A stretch of DNA of 33,963 nucleotides from Candidatus Rokuibacteriota bacterium (lineage in GTDB: Bacteria > Methylomirabilota > Methylomirabilia > Rokubacteriales > CSP1-6): assembly GCA_003220495.1 (NCBI GenBank), contig QHSP01000106.1:1-33963 (forward strand). Direction: 5' to 3'. This document shows positions 15,222 through 24,551 of the stretch, one piece after another. The notes under the pieces are model-generated. The model was not told the origin of the DNA. It worked only from the letters and a program-made list of their open reading frames with translations, and searched no databases. The translations under genes were made by a program, and so were the position numbers. Position 1 is the first letter of the stretch; the number at the start of each line of letters is the position of its first letter.

Positions 15222-17198
15222 ATGCGCGAGTATCCGCTCGATCTCTTCCTCCCCGCGGCTGGGTTCGGCGAGCGGCTCCGACCGGCCACGAGCCATTTGC
15301 CCAAGCCCCTCTTGCCGATCCTCGGCACGCCGATCATCGAGCGAATCCTGAACAAGCTCGCCAGGGTGTGCGACGGCAAGATCGGGATCAACCTGCACTG
15401 GAAGGCCGACCTCCTGCGCGCCTGGGCCGGGGCGTCCCCCTGGAGCGAGCGCATCGTCTTCTTTCCCGAGGATCCGATCCTCGGGACGGGCGGCGCGCTC
15501 AAGAACGCGGAGTCGATGCTCTCGAAGCGTCCGTTCATCGTCCACAACTCCGACATCCTCCTGGACATCGACTTCGCGCGTCTGGCCGAGGCGCACCTGT
15601 CCTCGGGCAATACCGCGACCCTCGTGTGTCACCGCTTGCCGCACCTGAGCAACGTCGTCATCGACGACAGCGGTCAGGTTCTGGACGTCGAGAACCCCGG
15701 CGCCTCGCGCCCGGATTCCTCCCACATCGCGAACAAGGTCGCCTACACCGGCATCGCCGTCTACTCGCCGGAGATTCTGGGATTCCTTCCCGCGGGCGTC
15801 TCCCACGCCACCGTCGCCTGGGTCGCGGCGTCGAAGGCCGGCTTCAAGGTCCGGGTGATGGACGTGACGGGCGCCTACTGGAACGACGTCGGAGATCCCG
15901 CCACCTTCGCGCGCGGGGTGCTCGACGCGCTGCGGGAGCGCGGCGAGACGGTCTACCTGTCGGCGGGCGCGCGCTGCGGAAAGGTCGAGATCGACGGCTA
16001 CGTCGTCCTCGAATCCGGCAGCCAGATCCGAGACGGCGCGCGGGTCAGGAACTGCATCCTCATGCCGGGAGCCGACGCGACCGGCGAACACGAGAACTCG
16101 ATCGTCGGACCCGACTACGAGATCTCCCTCGCCGAAGCCGACATGCAGCCGTCGATCCACGCCGCGGAGAAGAAGCGAGTCCCGCTGGGGGATCCGCTCT
16201 TCGCGCGACACTTCAGGGCGGCGCGTCCGGGAGCCGGGCGCGGATCGGCGTCGAGCGCGAGCTCACCCCTGTGGTCCGACGCGATTCTCGTCGGGCTCGG
16301 CGGCTCGGACCGCCGCTACTACCGCGTGCGGAACGACGGCTGGACCGCGATCCTGATGGAATGCCGGCCGGAGGACCCGGACTTCGAGCGGCATCTCGCG
16401 TACACCCGATTCTTCGCGCGGCACACCGTGCCGGTCCCAGCGCTCCTGACCGAGGACAGCGCGAACAAGCGCGCGCTGTTCGAGGACCTGGGCGACACGT
16501 CGCTCTACGCGTATCTGGCCCTGCCTCGCGATCACGAGAGCATCGAGAGCATGTATCGCGACGTCCTGCGGAGCCTCGTGACCTTGCACACGACCGCCAC
16601 CGCTCACGTCAACGAGTGCCCGCTCCTGGAAGCGCGGATCTTCGACTACGACTATCTCCGGTGGGAGACGACGTATTTCCTCGACCGGTTCGTCACTGGG
16701 CTGCGCCGGGTCGAGGTCGCGAGCCGGCCGGCCCTCGACGAGGCGTTCCATCGCCTGGCGCAATGCGTCTTCACCAAGCCCAAGGTCATCATCCACCGCG
16801 ACTTCCAGTGTCAGAACATCATGGTCCACGCCGGCGGCCCGCGGATCATCGACTATCAGGGCGCTCGCCTGGCGCCGCCCGCTTACGACATCGCGTCGGT
16901 GCTCTGGGATCCCTACCATCGGCTGGACGACGGGATGCGCGAGCGGTTGCTCGCCTACTACCTGGACGGGATGAAGGCCGGGACGGCGTTCGACGAGACC
17001 GCCTTTCGCGAGAGCCTCGTCGCCTGCCGGCTTCAGCGCCACATGCAGGCGCTGGGCGCCTACGGATTCCTCTCCGAGGTGAAGGGCAAGACGTACTTCT
17101 TGAAGCACGTCCCCGAAGCGCTCCGGCTGCTCCGGGAGGACGCCGCCGCGGTACGGGGAGACTATCCGGAGCTCGCCCGCCTGATCGCGTCGCTCTGA
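15222..17198 (+). CDS. MurU-like nucleotidyltransferase / AmgK-like sugar kinase fusion
   Basis: A protein of 658 residues from ATG 15222; TTG 15183 is an unconserved longer option. Residues 1-245 are a sugar-1-phosphate nucleotidyltransferase: GFGERLRP (14-21), PKP (27-29), GTGGAL (88-93), NSD with D111, and YWNDVGDP with D222. About 247-305 looks like a short left-handed beta-helix. After a Ser/Ala-rich linker (about 330-350) comes an APH-type kinase domain: LFEDLGDTSLYAYL, HRDFQCQN (H525-N532) and IDYQGARLAPPAYD with D544. In Pseudomonas, the separate genes amgK and murU turn recycled MurNAc into UDP-MurNAc; here the activities appear fused, in the reverse order. The sugar could instead be another hexose or hexosamine. 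The stop is 6 nt from the convergent rplQ stop. Confidence 0.88.
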   Translation: MREYPLDLFLPAAGFGERLRPATSHLPKPLLPILGTPIIERILNKLARVCDGKIGINLHWKADLLRAWAGASPWSERIVFFPEDPILGTGGALKNAESMLSKRPFIVHNSDILLDIDFARLAEAHLSSGNTATLVCHRLPHLSNVVIDDSGQVLDVENPGASRPDSSHIANKVAYTGIAVYSPEILGFLPAGVSHATVAWVAASKAGFKVRVMDVTGAYWNDVGDPATFARGVLDALRERGETVYLSAGARCGKVEIDGYVVLESGSQIRDGARVRNCILMPGADATGEHENSIVGPDYEISLAEADMQPSIHAAEKKRVPLGDPLFARHFRAARPGAGRGSASSASSPLWSDAILVGLGGSDRRYYRVRNDGWTAILMECRPEDPDFERHLAYTRFFARHTVPVPALLTEDSANKRALFEDLGDTSLYAYLALPRDHESIESMYRDVLRSLVTLHTTATAHVNECPLLEARIFDYDYLRWETTYFLDRFVTGLRRVEVASRPALDEAFHRLAQCVFTKPKVIIHRDFQCQNIMVHAGGPRIIDYQGARLAPPAYDIASVLWDPYHRLDDGMRERLLAYYLDGMKAGTAFDETAFRESLVACRLQRHMQALGAYGFLSEVKGKTYFLKHVPEALRLLREDAAAVRGDYPELARLIASL

Positions 17199-17204
17199 AC
17201 GACC

Positions 17205-17678
17205 TTACGCGGACGCGGCGGCGGCCTTCTCCTTGCGCTTACGGCGACCGGTGGCGCCGGCCTCGCCCTTGGGCGCCCGCTCCTTCTTCTCGGACTTCTT
17301 CTCCTTGTCCGTGGGCGCTTCGGCGCGGTCGACCAGCTCGAGGAACACCATCGGCGCGCCGTCGCCGGGACGGGGACCGGTCTTGATGATGCGCGTATAG
17401 CCGCCGTTCCGGTCGGCGAACCGCGCGGCGATCGTGTCGAACAGCCGGCCCACCACCTCCGTGTCGGGAACCATCGACAGCACCTGACGCCGCGCGTGAA
17501 GGTTCTCGCGCTTGGCCAGGGTGATCATGTGCTCGGCGAGCCCGCGAACCGCCCGGGCCTTCGTGTCGGTGGTGGCGATGCGCTCGTGCCGGAACAGCGC
17601 GACGAGCAGGTTGCGAAACAGCGCCCACCGGTGCTGCGTGAGCCGGCCGAGCTTGTAGCCGGCGTTCCGGTGCCTCAT
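17205..17678 (-). CDS. rplQ: Ribosomal protein bL17
   Basis: A protein of 157 residues. [22 protein letters not shown] and the RNGGYTRI region are bL17 signatures; it is a large-subunit protein near the exit tunnel. The usual length is about 120-130, so roughly the last 35 residues are an extra Lys/Glu/Arg/Ala-rich tail. AGGAGGAG stands 8 nt before ATG. It is the last gene of the cluster, directly after rpoA as in most bacteria. Confidence 0.98.
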   Translation of the reverse strand: MRHRNAGYKLGRLTQHRWALFRNLLVALFRHERIATTDTKARAVRGLAEHMITLAKRENLHARRQVLSMVPDTEVVGRLFDTIAARFADRNGGYTRIIKTGPRPGDGAPMVFLELVDRAEAPTDKEKKSEKKERAPKGEAGATGRRKRKEKAAAASA

Positions 17679-17697
17679 CGCGTGACTCCTCCTGCGG

Positions 17698-18678
17698 TCA
17701 TTTCACACTGCCTCTGCCGAGCGCCCCCAGGACGTTCGGGTCGATCCGCATGCCGAGCGACAGGCCGAGGGCGGCGAGCGCCGTCTTGATCTCGTCGATC
17801 GACTTCTCTCCGAGGTTCTTCACGTGCTCCAGGTCGCCCTCGTTCTTCTGCACGAGGTCGACGACCAGGTTCAGCTCGGCGTTCTTCAGCGCGTTGATCG
17901 CGCGCGCCGGCAGCGCCAGCTCCTCGAGTGTCTTGCCCAGGGCGTCGCGCAGGAACGCCTCGCCTTCCGCGCCCTCGGCCTCTTCGTCCTCTCGCGGAAC
18001 CCCCGCCGCCAGCGGGTGGAAGTGCTCCCTGAGGTAGGTGGACGCGCGCGCGAGCGCATCGTCCGGGCTCACGGAGCCGTTGGTCCACACCTCGAGCACC
18101 AGCTTCTCGTAGTCGGTGATCTTGCCGAGCCGCGACATCTCGACGTTGTAGGACACGCGCGTGATCGGCGAATACGCGGCGTCGAGGGCGAGGGCGCCGG
18201 CCGGCGCGGCGACCGTGGCGCGATCGACCGCCTCGTAGCCGCGGCCCATGCCCACGCCGAGCTCCATCGTCACCCGGGCGCTCGACTCGAGCGTGAACAG
18301 ATGAATCTCGGGATTCACGACCTCGACGTCGGTCTCGGGCACGTCGGCGCCCGTCACGTCCTTCGGCCCCGTTACCTCCACTCGAAGAACTTTGGCCTCA
18401 CCCGAGGGCACCTGGATCGCGAGCTTCTTGATGTTGAGCAGGACATCGACCGTGCTCTCCTTGACGCCCGGGATCTTCGTCTCGACGTTCTTGACCCCGT
18501 CGATCCGGACCCACGACACCGCGGCGCCGGGCACGACCGCGAGCAAGGTGCGCCGGAGCGAGTTTCCGACGGTCAGCGCATAGCCCTTCTCGAAGGGCTC
18601 GGCGACGAGCCGGCCGTACCGGTCGGTCATGATCTCCCACTCGACCTTCTTCGGCCTCTGAAATGGAATACGTGGCAT
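17698..18678 (-). CDS. rpoA: RNA polymerase alpha subunit
   Basis: A protein of 326 residues from ATG 18678 ([15 protein letters not shown]). The N-terminal domain (about 1-230) dimerises and nucleates core polymerase ([15 protein letters not shown]). The C-terminal domain (about 255-320) has the helix-hairpin-helix region [19 protein letters not shown] that contacts promoter UP elements and activators. A longer in-frame start at 18801 lies in rpsD and is rejected. AAGGAAGG is close before the ATG. It starts 8 nt after the rpsD stop. Confidence 0.98.
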   Translation of the reverse strand: MPRIPFQRPKKVEWEIMTDRYGRLVAEPFEKGYALTVGNSLRRTLLAVVPGAAVSWVRIDGVKNVETKIPGVKESTVDVLLNIKKLAIQVPSGEAKVLRVEVTGPKDVTGADVPETDVEVVNPEIHLFTLESSARVTMELGVGMGRGYEAVDRATVAAPAGALALDAAYSPITRVSYNVEMSRLGKITDYEKLVLEVWTNGSVSPDDALARASTYLREHFHPLAAGVPREDEEAEGAEGEAFLRDALGKTLEELALPARAINALKNAELNLVVDLVQKNEGDLEHVKNLGEKSIDEIKTALAALGLSLGMRIDPNVLGALGRGSVK

Positions 18679-18686
18679 AGCCTTCC

Positions 18687-19310
18687 TTACTTGCTGTAGA
18701 GCTCGACGATGAGCTGCTCGGCGACCGGGATCTGGATGTCGTCGCGCAACGGCAGGCTTCGGACGACGCCCTTCTTCTCGTTCGGATCGAGCTCCAGCCA
18801 CTGGGGCACCTGCCCGCGGCCGGCGTTGACGTTATCGTCGATGCGCGCCTGCAATTTGGACGTCGGGCGCAGCTGGACCGCGTCGCCGACCTTCACCAGA
18901 AACGACGGCACCGAGACCTTCCGGCCGTTGACCTGGAAATGGCCGTGCGTCACCATCTGGCGCCCCTCGCGGCGCGAGGCCGCGAAGCCGAGCCGATGCA
19001 CGACGTTGTCGAGCCGGAGCTCGAGGAGTCGCAAGAGGTTCTCGCCGGTGACGCCCTTCTCGGCCTCGGCCCACTGGAAGTACTTGCGGAACTGGCTCTC
19101 CAGCACGCCGTAGATCCGCTTGGCCTTCTGCTTCTCGCGCAGCTGCACGCCGAACGCGGTCGGCTTGCCGCGGTTCAACCCGTGCTGACCCGGGGGATAG
19201 TTGCGCCGCTCGATCGCGCACTTGTCGGTGAAGCAGCGAGCGCCCTTCAAGAAGAGCTTCATGCCTTCGCGTCGGCACAGCCGGCACTTCGCGTCGCGAT
19301 ACCGCGCCAT
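18687..19310 (-). CDS. rpsD: Ribosomal protein uS4, zinc-binding form
   Basis: A protein of 207 residues. It binds 16S rRNA early in small-subunit assembly and, in E. coli, represses the alpha operon. Cys9, Cys12, Cys26 and Cys31 are all present at the positions of the zinc-binding version known from Thermus, and the S4 RNA-binding domain follows ([32 protein letters not shown]). Standard length. It lies between rpsK and rpoA with short spacers. Confidence 0.98.
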   Translation of the reverse strand: MARYRDAKCRLCRREGMKLFLKGARCFTDKCAIERRNYPPGQHGLNRGKPTAFGVQLREKQKAKRIYGVLESQFRKYFQWAEAEKGVTGENLLRLLELRLDNVVHRLGFAASRREGRQMVTHGHFQVNGRKVSVPSFLVKVGDAVQLRPTSKLQARIDDNVNAGRGQVPQWLELDPNEKKGVVRSLPLRDDIQIPVAEQLIVELYSK

Positions 19311-19319
19311 GGCCGCCCC

Positions 19320-19727
19320 CTACACCCGCCGCCGCTTCGGCGGGCGGCACCCGTCGTGCGGAATCGGCGTCACGTCACGGATCGCGGTGATCTCCAGACC
19401 GGCCGCCTGCAGCGAGCGGATGGCCGCCTCCCGGCCCGCGCCGGGACCACGCACGAAGACTTCGATCTGCTTCAGGCCGTACTCCATCGCCTTGCGGGCG
19501 GCGAGCTCGGAGGCCGTCTGGGCGGCGAAGGGCGTACTCTTGCGCGAGCCCTTGAACCCGGCGCTGCCGGCGCTCGACCACGACACGACGTTGCCCATCC
19601 GATCGGTGAGCGTGACGATCGTGTTGTTGAACGTCGCCTGGATGTGGGCGATGCCGGTGCGCACCTCGCGCCGCTCGCGCTTCTTGCCGCCCTTCTTCCG
19701 TGGTGCTGGTTTCGCTTCTTCGGCCAT
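19320..19727 (-). CDS. rpsK: Ribosomal protein uS11
   Basis: A protein of 135 residues of the 30S platform. [40 protein letters not shown] and the C-terminal [12 protein letters not shown] are diagnostic. A lysine/arginine-rich N-terminus of about 15 residues precedes the core. Its start lies 3 nt after the rpsM stop. Confidence 0.98.
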   Translation of the reverse strand: MAEEAKPAPRKKGGKKRERREVRTGIAHIQATFNNTIVTLTDRMGNVVSWSSAGSAGFKGSRKSTPFAAQTASELAARKAMEYGLKQIEVFVRGPGAGREAAIRSLQAAGLEITAIRDVTPIPHDGCRPPKRRRV

Positions 19728-19730
19728 GCC

Positions 19731-20165
19731 TTACGCTCCCGCCTTCTTCGGCGCTGCCGCCGCCGGTGCCGCCGCGGGCGCCGAGGACGCCGCCGCCGGC
19801 TTCTTCTTGACCATCACGCCGCGCTTGGGGCCCTTCCGCGTCCGGGCGTTGGTGTGGGTCCGCTGACCCCGGACCGGCAGGCCGCGCCGGTGACGGATGC
19901 CACGGTACGCGCCGATGTCCATCAGGCGCTTCACGTTCATCGAGACGTCGCGGCGCAGGTCGCCCTCGACCTTGAGCTCGCGCTCGATGATCTCGCGGAT
20001 CCGGTTCACCTCGTCGTCCGTCCAGGCCTTCACCCGCTTGCTGGGATCCACGTTGGCCTTGAGAAGCACCCGCCGCCCGGTGGACCTCCCGAGTCCATAG
20101 ATGTAGGTGACCGCGACTTCGCCGCGCTTCTCCCGCGGTAGATCCACTCCCGCCACTCGTGCCAT
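19731..20165 (-). CDS. rpsM: Ribosomal protein uS13
   Basis: A protein of 144 residues of the 30S head. [26 protein letters not shown] and [25 protein letters not shown] are diagnostic. After the usual end comes an Ala/Pro-rich tail of about 25 residues ([15 protein letters not shown]). The usual length is about 118-126. Confidence 0.98.
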   Translation of the reverse strand: MARVAGVDLPREKRGEVAVTYIYGLGRSTGRRVLLKANVDPSKRVKAWTDDEVNRIREIIERELKVEGDLRRDVSMNVKRLMDIGAYRGIRHRRGLPVRGQRTHTNARTRKGPKRGVMVKKKPAAASSAPAAAPAAAAPKKAGA

Positions 20166-20181
20166 ACTCGCCTCCGCCCGC

Positions 20182-20295
20182 TTAGCCTTGTCGGGCCTTG
20201 TGTCGAGGATTCTTGCAGATGATCCGCGTCACGCCCTCACGCTTGACGATCTTGCAGTGTTCACAGCGCACCTTGATCGACGGTCGTACCTTCAT
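20182..20295 (-). CDS. rpmJ: Ribosomal protein bL36, zinc-binding form
   Basis: A small 37-residue protein, [19 protein letters not shown] then [18 protein letters not shown]. Cys11, Cys14, Cys27 and His32 form the zinc site of the metal-containing version. Length and sequence match the family. It sits in the standard place between infA and rpsM. Confidence 0.97.
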   Translation of the reverse strand: MKVRPSIKVRCEHCKIVKREGVTRIICKNPRHKARQG

Positions 20296-20317
20296 CGCGT
20301 CCTCATCCCCACGTCCA

Positions 20318-20536
20318 TCACTTGAATCGATAGGTGATCCGGCCTCGGGTCAGGTCGTACGGCGAGAGCTCGACCTTCACGCGGTCGCCCGGCAGGATCC
20401 GGATGAAGTTCATCCGCATCTTGCCGCTCACGTGCGCGAGCACCTTGTGGCCGTTCTCGAGCTCCACCCGAAACATCGCATTGGGCAGCGGCTCGACCAC
20501 CGTTCCCTCGACCTCGATCGCGTCCTCTTTGGTCAT
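20318..20536 (-). CDS. infA: Translation initiation factor IF-1
   Basis: A 72-residue OB-fold protein ([54 protein letters not shown]). It occupies the A site of the 30S subunit during initiation. The start overlaps the map stop as ATGA (20536-20533). Longer frames upstream lie in map and are rejected. Confidence 0.98.
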   Translation of the reverse strand: MTKEDAIEVEGTVVEPLPNAMFRVELENGHKVLAHVSGKMRMNFIRILPGDRVKVELSPYDLTRGRITYRFK

Positions 20537-21324
20537 CGTCCTCGACTCGCCGGCGCCGTCGGCGCCGACTGGCCGCTGAGACTCGTCAGCACCTCCGGGC
20601 CGTTGTCCGTCACCGCCACGGTGTGCTCGAAATGCGCCGCCAGGCTCCCGTCCTGGGTCACCGCCGTCCACCCGTCGTCCAGGATCCGGACCTCCCAGCT
20701 CCCCATGGTGACCATCGGCTCGATCGCGAGAACCATCCCGGGCCGGAGCTGCGGGCCGCGGCCCGGGTCCCCGAAGTTGGGGATCTGGGGCTCTTCGTGG
20801 AGCGCGCGCCCGATCCCGTGACCGACGAAGGCACGAACGACCGCGAAGCCGTTCGCCTCGACGTGAGACTGGACCGCGTGCGACACGTCCGACAGTCGAC
20901 GGCCGGGACGGCACTCCTGGATGGCCAGGTCCAGGCTCTCGCGGGTGACGTTCAGGAGCTTCTGCACGTTCGCCGGCACGGTACCGATCGGCAAGGTGAA
21001 GGCGCAGTCGGCGTAGTACCCCTCTACGATGCACCCGAGGTCAAGGCCGACGATGTCGCCCTCGCGGATCTTGCGCCGGGCGGACGGAATGCCGTGCACG
21101 ACCTCCTCGTTGATCGAGATGCAGGCCGTCGCCGGAAATCCGCGGTAGCCCTTGAAGGCCGGCTCGGCGCCTTCGCGATGGATGTACGCTTCGACGTCCT
21201 CGTCGACCTCGAGCGTCGACATCCCCGGGCGGACGAAGCCGCGCAATCGCTCGACGACACCGGCCAGAATGTGGCCCGCCTGCCGCATGAGCGCGATCTC
21301 GCGCGCCGACTTGAGCACGATCAC
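20533..21324 (-). CDS. map: Methionine aminopeptidase, type I
   Basis: A protein of 263 residues starting at GTG 21324 inside the adk stop (GTGA). It removes N-terminal methionine from new proteins. The metal ligands are in [18 protein letters not shown] (two Asp), [12 protein letters not shown] (His), AIEP (Glu) and AHFEHT (Glu), with VVHGIPS earlier. A second in-frame GTG at 21318 is a possible start. It has no N-terminal zinc-finger extension. Confidence 0.97.
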   Translation of the reverse strand: MIVLKSAREIALMRQAGHILAGVVERLRGFVRPGMSTLEVDEDVEAYIHREGAEPAFKGYRGFPATACISINEEVVHGIPSARRKIREGDIVGLDLGCIVEGYYADCAFTLPIGTVPANVQKLLNVTRESLDLAIQECRPGRRLSDVSHAVQSHVEANGFAVVRAFVGHGIGRALHEEPQIPNFGDPGRGPQLRPGMVLAIEPMVTMGSWEVRILDDGWTAVTQDGSLAAHFEHTVAVTDNGPEVLTSLSGQSAPTAPASRGR

Positions 21325-21971
21325 CGCACGGCTCCCGCCGCGGCGCGAATCGCGTCGCGGATCGTCGCGACCGGCCCTTCGCCGGACACGGTCGTCAATA
21401 TATTTCGCTGGCGGTAGTAGTCGAGCAGCGGCGCCGTCTGCCGCCGATAGACCTCCAGGCGGTTCCGGACGGTGGCCTCGCCGTCGTCGTCGCGCTGGTA
21501 GAGCTCGCCGCCGCACGCGTCGCAGACCCCCGCGCGCTTCGGCGGGTTGGACGTCAGGTGGTACGAGTGGCCGCACGCGCGGCACACCCGCCGTCCGGTC
21601 AGCCGGCGCAGCAGCTCGGGCTCCGAGACGTCGAAGTAGACGACCGTGTCGAGCGACTGGCCGAGATCTTTCAGGAGCCGCGAGAGGGCTTCGGCCTGGG
21701 CGGTGGTCCGCGGGAAGCCGTCCAGGATGAAGCCTCGGCCGGCGTCGGCGACGGAGAGGCGCTCGGCCATCATCCGGATGATCACGTCGTCGGGCACCAG
21801 CGCGCCCTGGTCCATGTAGCGCTTGGCCTCGCGGCCGAGCGGGCTGCCCGCCGCCACCGCCTCGCGCAGCATGTCGCCGGTCGCCAGGTGGAGCACGCCC
21901 CATTCTTGCGCGAGGTCGCGGGCCTGAGTGCCCTTGCCCGCGCCCGGCGGTCCGAGAAACGTAATCCGCAC
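21321..21971 (-). CDS. adk: Adenylate kinase, zinc-LID type
   Basis: A protein of 216 residues starting at GTG 21971, 2 nt after the secY stop. It interconverts AMP, ADP and ATP. The P-loop is GPPGAGKGT, and FILDGFPRTTAQAEAL is the AMP-site segment. The long LID carries CRAC and CDAC, the four-Cys zinc site of metal-containing adenylate kinases. Longer frames upstream lie in secY and are rejected. Confidence 0.97.
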   Translation of the reverse strand: MRITFLGPPGAGKGTQARDLAQEWGVLHLATGDMLREAVAAGSPLGREAKRYMDQGALVPDDVIIRMMAERLSVADAGRGFILDGFPRTTAQAEALSRLLKDLGQSLDTVVYFDVSEPELLRRLTGRRVCRACGHSYHLTSNPPKRAGVCDACGGELYQRDDDGEATVRNRLEVYRRQTAPLLDYYRQRNILTTVSGEGPVATIRDAIRAAAGAVR

Positions 21972-21973
21972 GC

Positions 21974-23299
21974 TCAACTTCCGTATCCGCTCGAGCGCGA
22001 CTTGGACTTCTTCAGGAAGCCCTCGTAGTTCCGCATGAGCAGGTGCGATTCCATCTGCCGCACGGTGTCGAGGGCCACGCCCACGACGATCAGCAGGCTC
22101 GTGCCGCCGAAATAGAACGGCACGTTGAACCAGCGGATCAGGTAGTCCGGCAGCACCGAGATCAGCGCCAGGAAAAGGGCGCCCGGCAAGGTGATGCGCG
22201 TCAGCGTCCGGTCGATGTACTCCGCCGTCTTCTTGCCCGGCCGCACACCCGGGATGAAGCCGCCGTACTTCTTCATGTTGTCGGCCAGGTCGATCGGGTT
22301 GAACACGATCGCCGTGTAGAAGTAGGCGAAGAAGACGATCAGCGCCATGTAGCTCACGGTGTAGAAGAGACGTCCCGGCGACATCGCGTCCGAGATCGCC
22401 TGCATCCACGGGTGCGGCACGAACCGCGTCAGGGTCGCCGGGAACAGGATCAGCGAGGACGCGAAGATGACCGGGATGACGCCCGCCGTGTTGATGCGCA
22501 GCGGAATGTGCGTGGACTGGCCGCCGTAGACGCGCCGGCCGACGACGCGCTTGGCGTACTGCACGGGGATCTTCCGCTGGCCCTCCTGCATCAGGACCAC
22601 CGCCGCCGTCACGCCGACCATGACCAGGACGATCGCGGCGACGACGATGAGCTTCAGCTCGCCGTTCTTGATGAGGACGTACGAGGCGCTGATGGCCGAC
22701 GGCAGCCGCACGACGATGCCCGCGAAGATGATCAGCGAGATCCCGTTGCCGATCCCCTTCTCGGAGATCTGTTCGCCCATCCACATGATCAGCGCGGTGC
22801 CCGCCGTCAAGGTAACCATCGTCAGCAGGCGGAATCCCCAGCCGGGCGTCGGCACGATCGACATGCCCGTCGGGCTCCGCATGCTCTCGAGGCCATAGGC
22901 GATCCCGAGCGCCTGGACCCCCGACAGCACGATCGTGCCGTATCGCGTGTATTGGGTGATCTTCTTGCGGCCGGCCTCGCCCTCCTTCGCCAGCCGCTCG
23001 AGGGCCGGCACGACGACGGTGAGGAGCTGCAGGATGATCGACGCCGAGATGTACGGCATGATGCCGAGCGCAAAAATCGACAGCCTTCTCAGATTTCCGC
23101 CCGAGAAGAGATCGACCATCCCGAGCAAGGTGCCCTGGACCTGGTCGAAGAACTGCGCGAGCGCGTGACCGTCGATGCCGGGCGTCGGCACGTGCGCACC
23201 CACGCGGTACGCGATCAGCAGCACGGTGGTCATGATGACGCGGCGCTTCAGCTCCGGGATCTTGAAGACGTTCTGGAAGCTCTGGAGGCTCTCGATCAC
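21974..23299 (-). CDS. secY: Preprotein translocase channel subunit SecY
   Basis: A protein of 441 residues, the pore of the Sec export channel in the cytoplasmic membrane. About ten hydrophobic segments are visible; GAHVPTPGIDG near the N-terminus, VDLFSGGNLRRLSIFALGIMPYISASI and the C-terminal GTSLLIVVGVALDTVRQMESHLLMRNY are SecY hallmarks. The GTG start at 23299 overlaps the rplO stop as GTGA. Normal length. Confidence 0.98.
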   Translation of the reverse strand: MIESLQSFQNVFKIPELKRRVIMTTVLLIAYRVGAHVPTPGIDGHALAQFFDQVQGTLLGMVDLFSGGNLRRLSIFALGIMPYISASIILQLLTVVVPALERLAKEGEAGRKKITQYTRYGTIVLSGVQALGIAYGLESMRSPTGMSIVPTPGWGFRLLTMVTLTAGTALIMWMGEQISEKGIGNGISLIIFAGIVVRLPSAISASYVLIKNGELKLIVVAAIVLVMVGVTAAVVLMQEGQRKIPVQYAKRVVGRRVYGGQSTHIPLRINTAGVIPVIFASSLILFPATLTRFVPHPWMQAISDAMSPGRLFYTVSYMALIVFFAYFYTAIVFNPIDLADNMKKYGGFIPGVRPGKKTAEYIDRTLTRITLPGALFLALISVLPDYLIRWFNVPFYFGGTSLLIVVGVALDTVRQMESHLLMRNYEGFLKKSKSRSSGYGS

Positions 23300-23763
23300 G
23301 AAGCAGCCACTCGCTCGGGGAGCGTCTCGACCCGCCCGCCCTTGGCCTCGATCTTCGCGCGCGCGGACTCGCTCACCGCGTGCGCGCGCACGGTCAGGGC
23401 GTGCGCGACGTCGCCGCCGCCGAGCACCTTGACCCGCGCGCGGCCGCTCAGCTTGATGAGGCCGGCCTGGGCGAGACCGTCGGGATCGACGACCGCGTTC
23501 GCCGCAAACGATCCGAGCGACTTCAGATTCACGACGGCGTACGAGGTCTTGCCGCCGTACGGCATGAAGCCGCGCTTCGGCAGTCGCCGGTAGAGGGGCA
23601 TCTGGCCGCCCTCGAAGCCACCGGCCTTGCCGCCGCCGGACCGGGCGCTGTGGCCCTTGTGTCCCTTGGTGGAAGTCTTCCCGTGACCCGATCCCGGACC
23701 GCGACCGATCTTCTTGCGCCGCTTCGTGGCGCCCGGCGCCGGGCGCAGCTCGTCAAGCTTCAC
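23296..23763 (-). CDS. rplO: Ribosomal protein uL15
   Basis: A protein of 155 residues of the 50S core ([57 protein letters not shown]). Start codon is GTG 23763, which overlaps the rpmD stop by 11 nt. The stop overlaps secY. Normal length. Confidence 0.98.
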   Translation of the reverse strand: MKLDELRPAPGATKRRKKIGRGPGSGHGKTSTKGHKGHSARSGGGKAGGFEGGQMPLYRRLPKRGFMPYGGKTSYAVVNLKSLGSFAANAVVDPDGLAQAGLIKLSGRARVKVLGGGDVAHALTVRAHAVSESARAKIEAKGGRVETLPERVAAS

Positions 23764-23941
23764 GGGTCACGCTCAGCACGAAGTAGACCTTGGCGATCAT
23801 GCCGCGGACCGTCGCCGAGTCGTCGTGGCTCACCGACTGGCGCAGCCGCCGCAGTCCCAGCGCCCGGACCGTCGCCTCTTGCTTGGGCGAGAGGCCGATC
23901 ATCGACCGGGTCAGGGTGACCTTAAGCTTCTTGTCGGGCAC
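23753..23941 (-). CDS. rpmD: Ribosomal protein uL30
   Basis: A 62-residue protein starting at GTG 23941 ([46 protein letters not shown]), the short bacterial form. GGAGGAG stands 7 nt before the GTG and lies inside the end of rpsE. The gene overlaps rpsE by 20 nt and rplO by 11 nt. Confidence 0.96.
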   Translation of the reverse strand: MPDKKLKVTLTRSMIGLSPKQEATVRALGLRRLRQSVSHDDSATVRGMIAKVYFVLSVTREA

Positions 23942-24461
23942 CGGCAATCTCCTCCGCGGGGGCGACGACGCCATCGCCGCGTCGCCGCGCCGCATGCAGA
24001 TCTTGCAAGCGCTTGATCCGGCGGAGCGCGTCGATCGTCGCCTTCAGCACGTTGTGGGGATTGTTCGAGCCGAGGGTCTTCGTGAGAATGTCCTGCACGC
24101 CCGCCGCCTCGAGGATCGGCCGCACGGCGCCGCCCGCGATGACACCCGTTCCGGGCACCGCCGGCTTGAGGAAGACACGGCCGGCTCCGAAATGCCCCGT
24201 GATCTCGCAGGGGATCGTCGTGTCCTTGAGCGGGACGAAGATCAGGTCCTTCTTGGCGTGCTCGACGGCCTTCCGGATGGCCTCGGGCACCTCGTGGGCC
24301 TTGCCGAGGCCGACGCCCACGTGGCCGCGCCCGTCGCCGACCACGACCAGCGCCGTGAACGAGAACCTCCGCCCGCCCTTGACGACCTTGGCCACGCGGT
24401 TGATGGAGACGACGCGATCGTTCAGCTCGAGCACGCTCGGATCGATCTTCGCTTCCGCCAC
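23922..24461 (-). CDS. rpsE: Ribosomal protein uS5
   Basis: A protein of 179 residues of the 30S decoding side ([60 protein letters not shown]). Start codon GTG 24461 follows AGAGAGGAA. Unlike its neighbours it is separated from the gene before it by 90 nt that holds strong stem-loops. Confidence 0.98.
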   Translation of the reverse strand: MAEAKIDPSVLELNDRVVSINRVAKVVKGGRRFSFTALVVVGDGRGHVGVGLGKAHEVPEAIRKAVEHAKKDLIFVPLKDTTIPCEITGHFGAGRVFLKPAVPGTGVIAGGAVRPILEAAGVQDILTKTLGSNNPHNVLKATIDALRRIKRLQDLHAARRRGDGVVAPAEEIAGARQEA

Positions 24462-24487
24462 GTTCCTCTCTCTCTTCTGTTCGAGCA

Positions 24488-24551
24488 GCGGCTTTGCCGC
24501 CGCAACCCTCCTGGGGGAGGTCTCGGAGGGGGCCGTCGAGGCCCCCTCCGA
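24488..24551 (-). promoter_or_regulatory. Stem-loops between rplR and rpsE
   Basis: A perfect 12-bp stem (TCGGAGGGGGCC at 24523-24534, loop 24535-24539, GGCCCCCTCCGA at 24540-24551) begins directly at the rplR stop codon. A second hairpin, GCGGC-TTT-GCCGC, is at 24488-24500. Between them CCTCC and GGAGG segments could pair in an alternative way with the big stem. There is no T-run, so it is not a standard terminator; it may attenuate, pause or process the message before rpsE. The remaining bases to the rpsE start carry its Shine-Dalgarno. Confidence 0.55.

Noticed and set aside
14313-16211. Minus-strand frame of 632 codons opposite the hydrolase and fusion genes
   Set aside because: Both plus-strand genes carry complete catalytic motifs; the opposite frame carries none.
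24523-24551. The 12-bp stem after rplR as a standard intrinsic terminator
   Set aside because: No U-run follows on the minus strand, and essential genes continue downstream.
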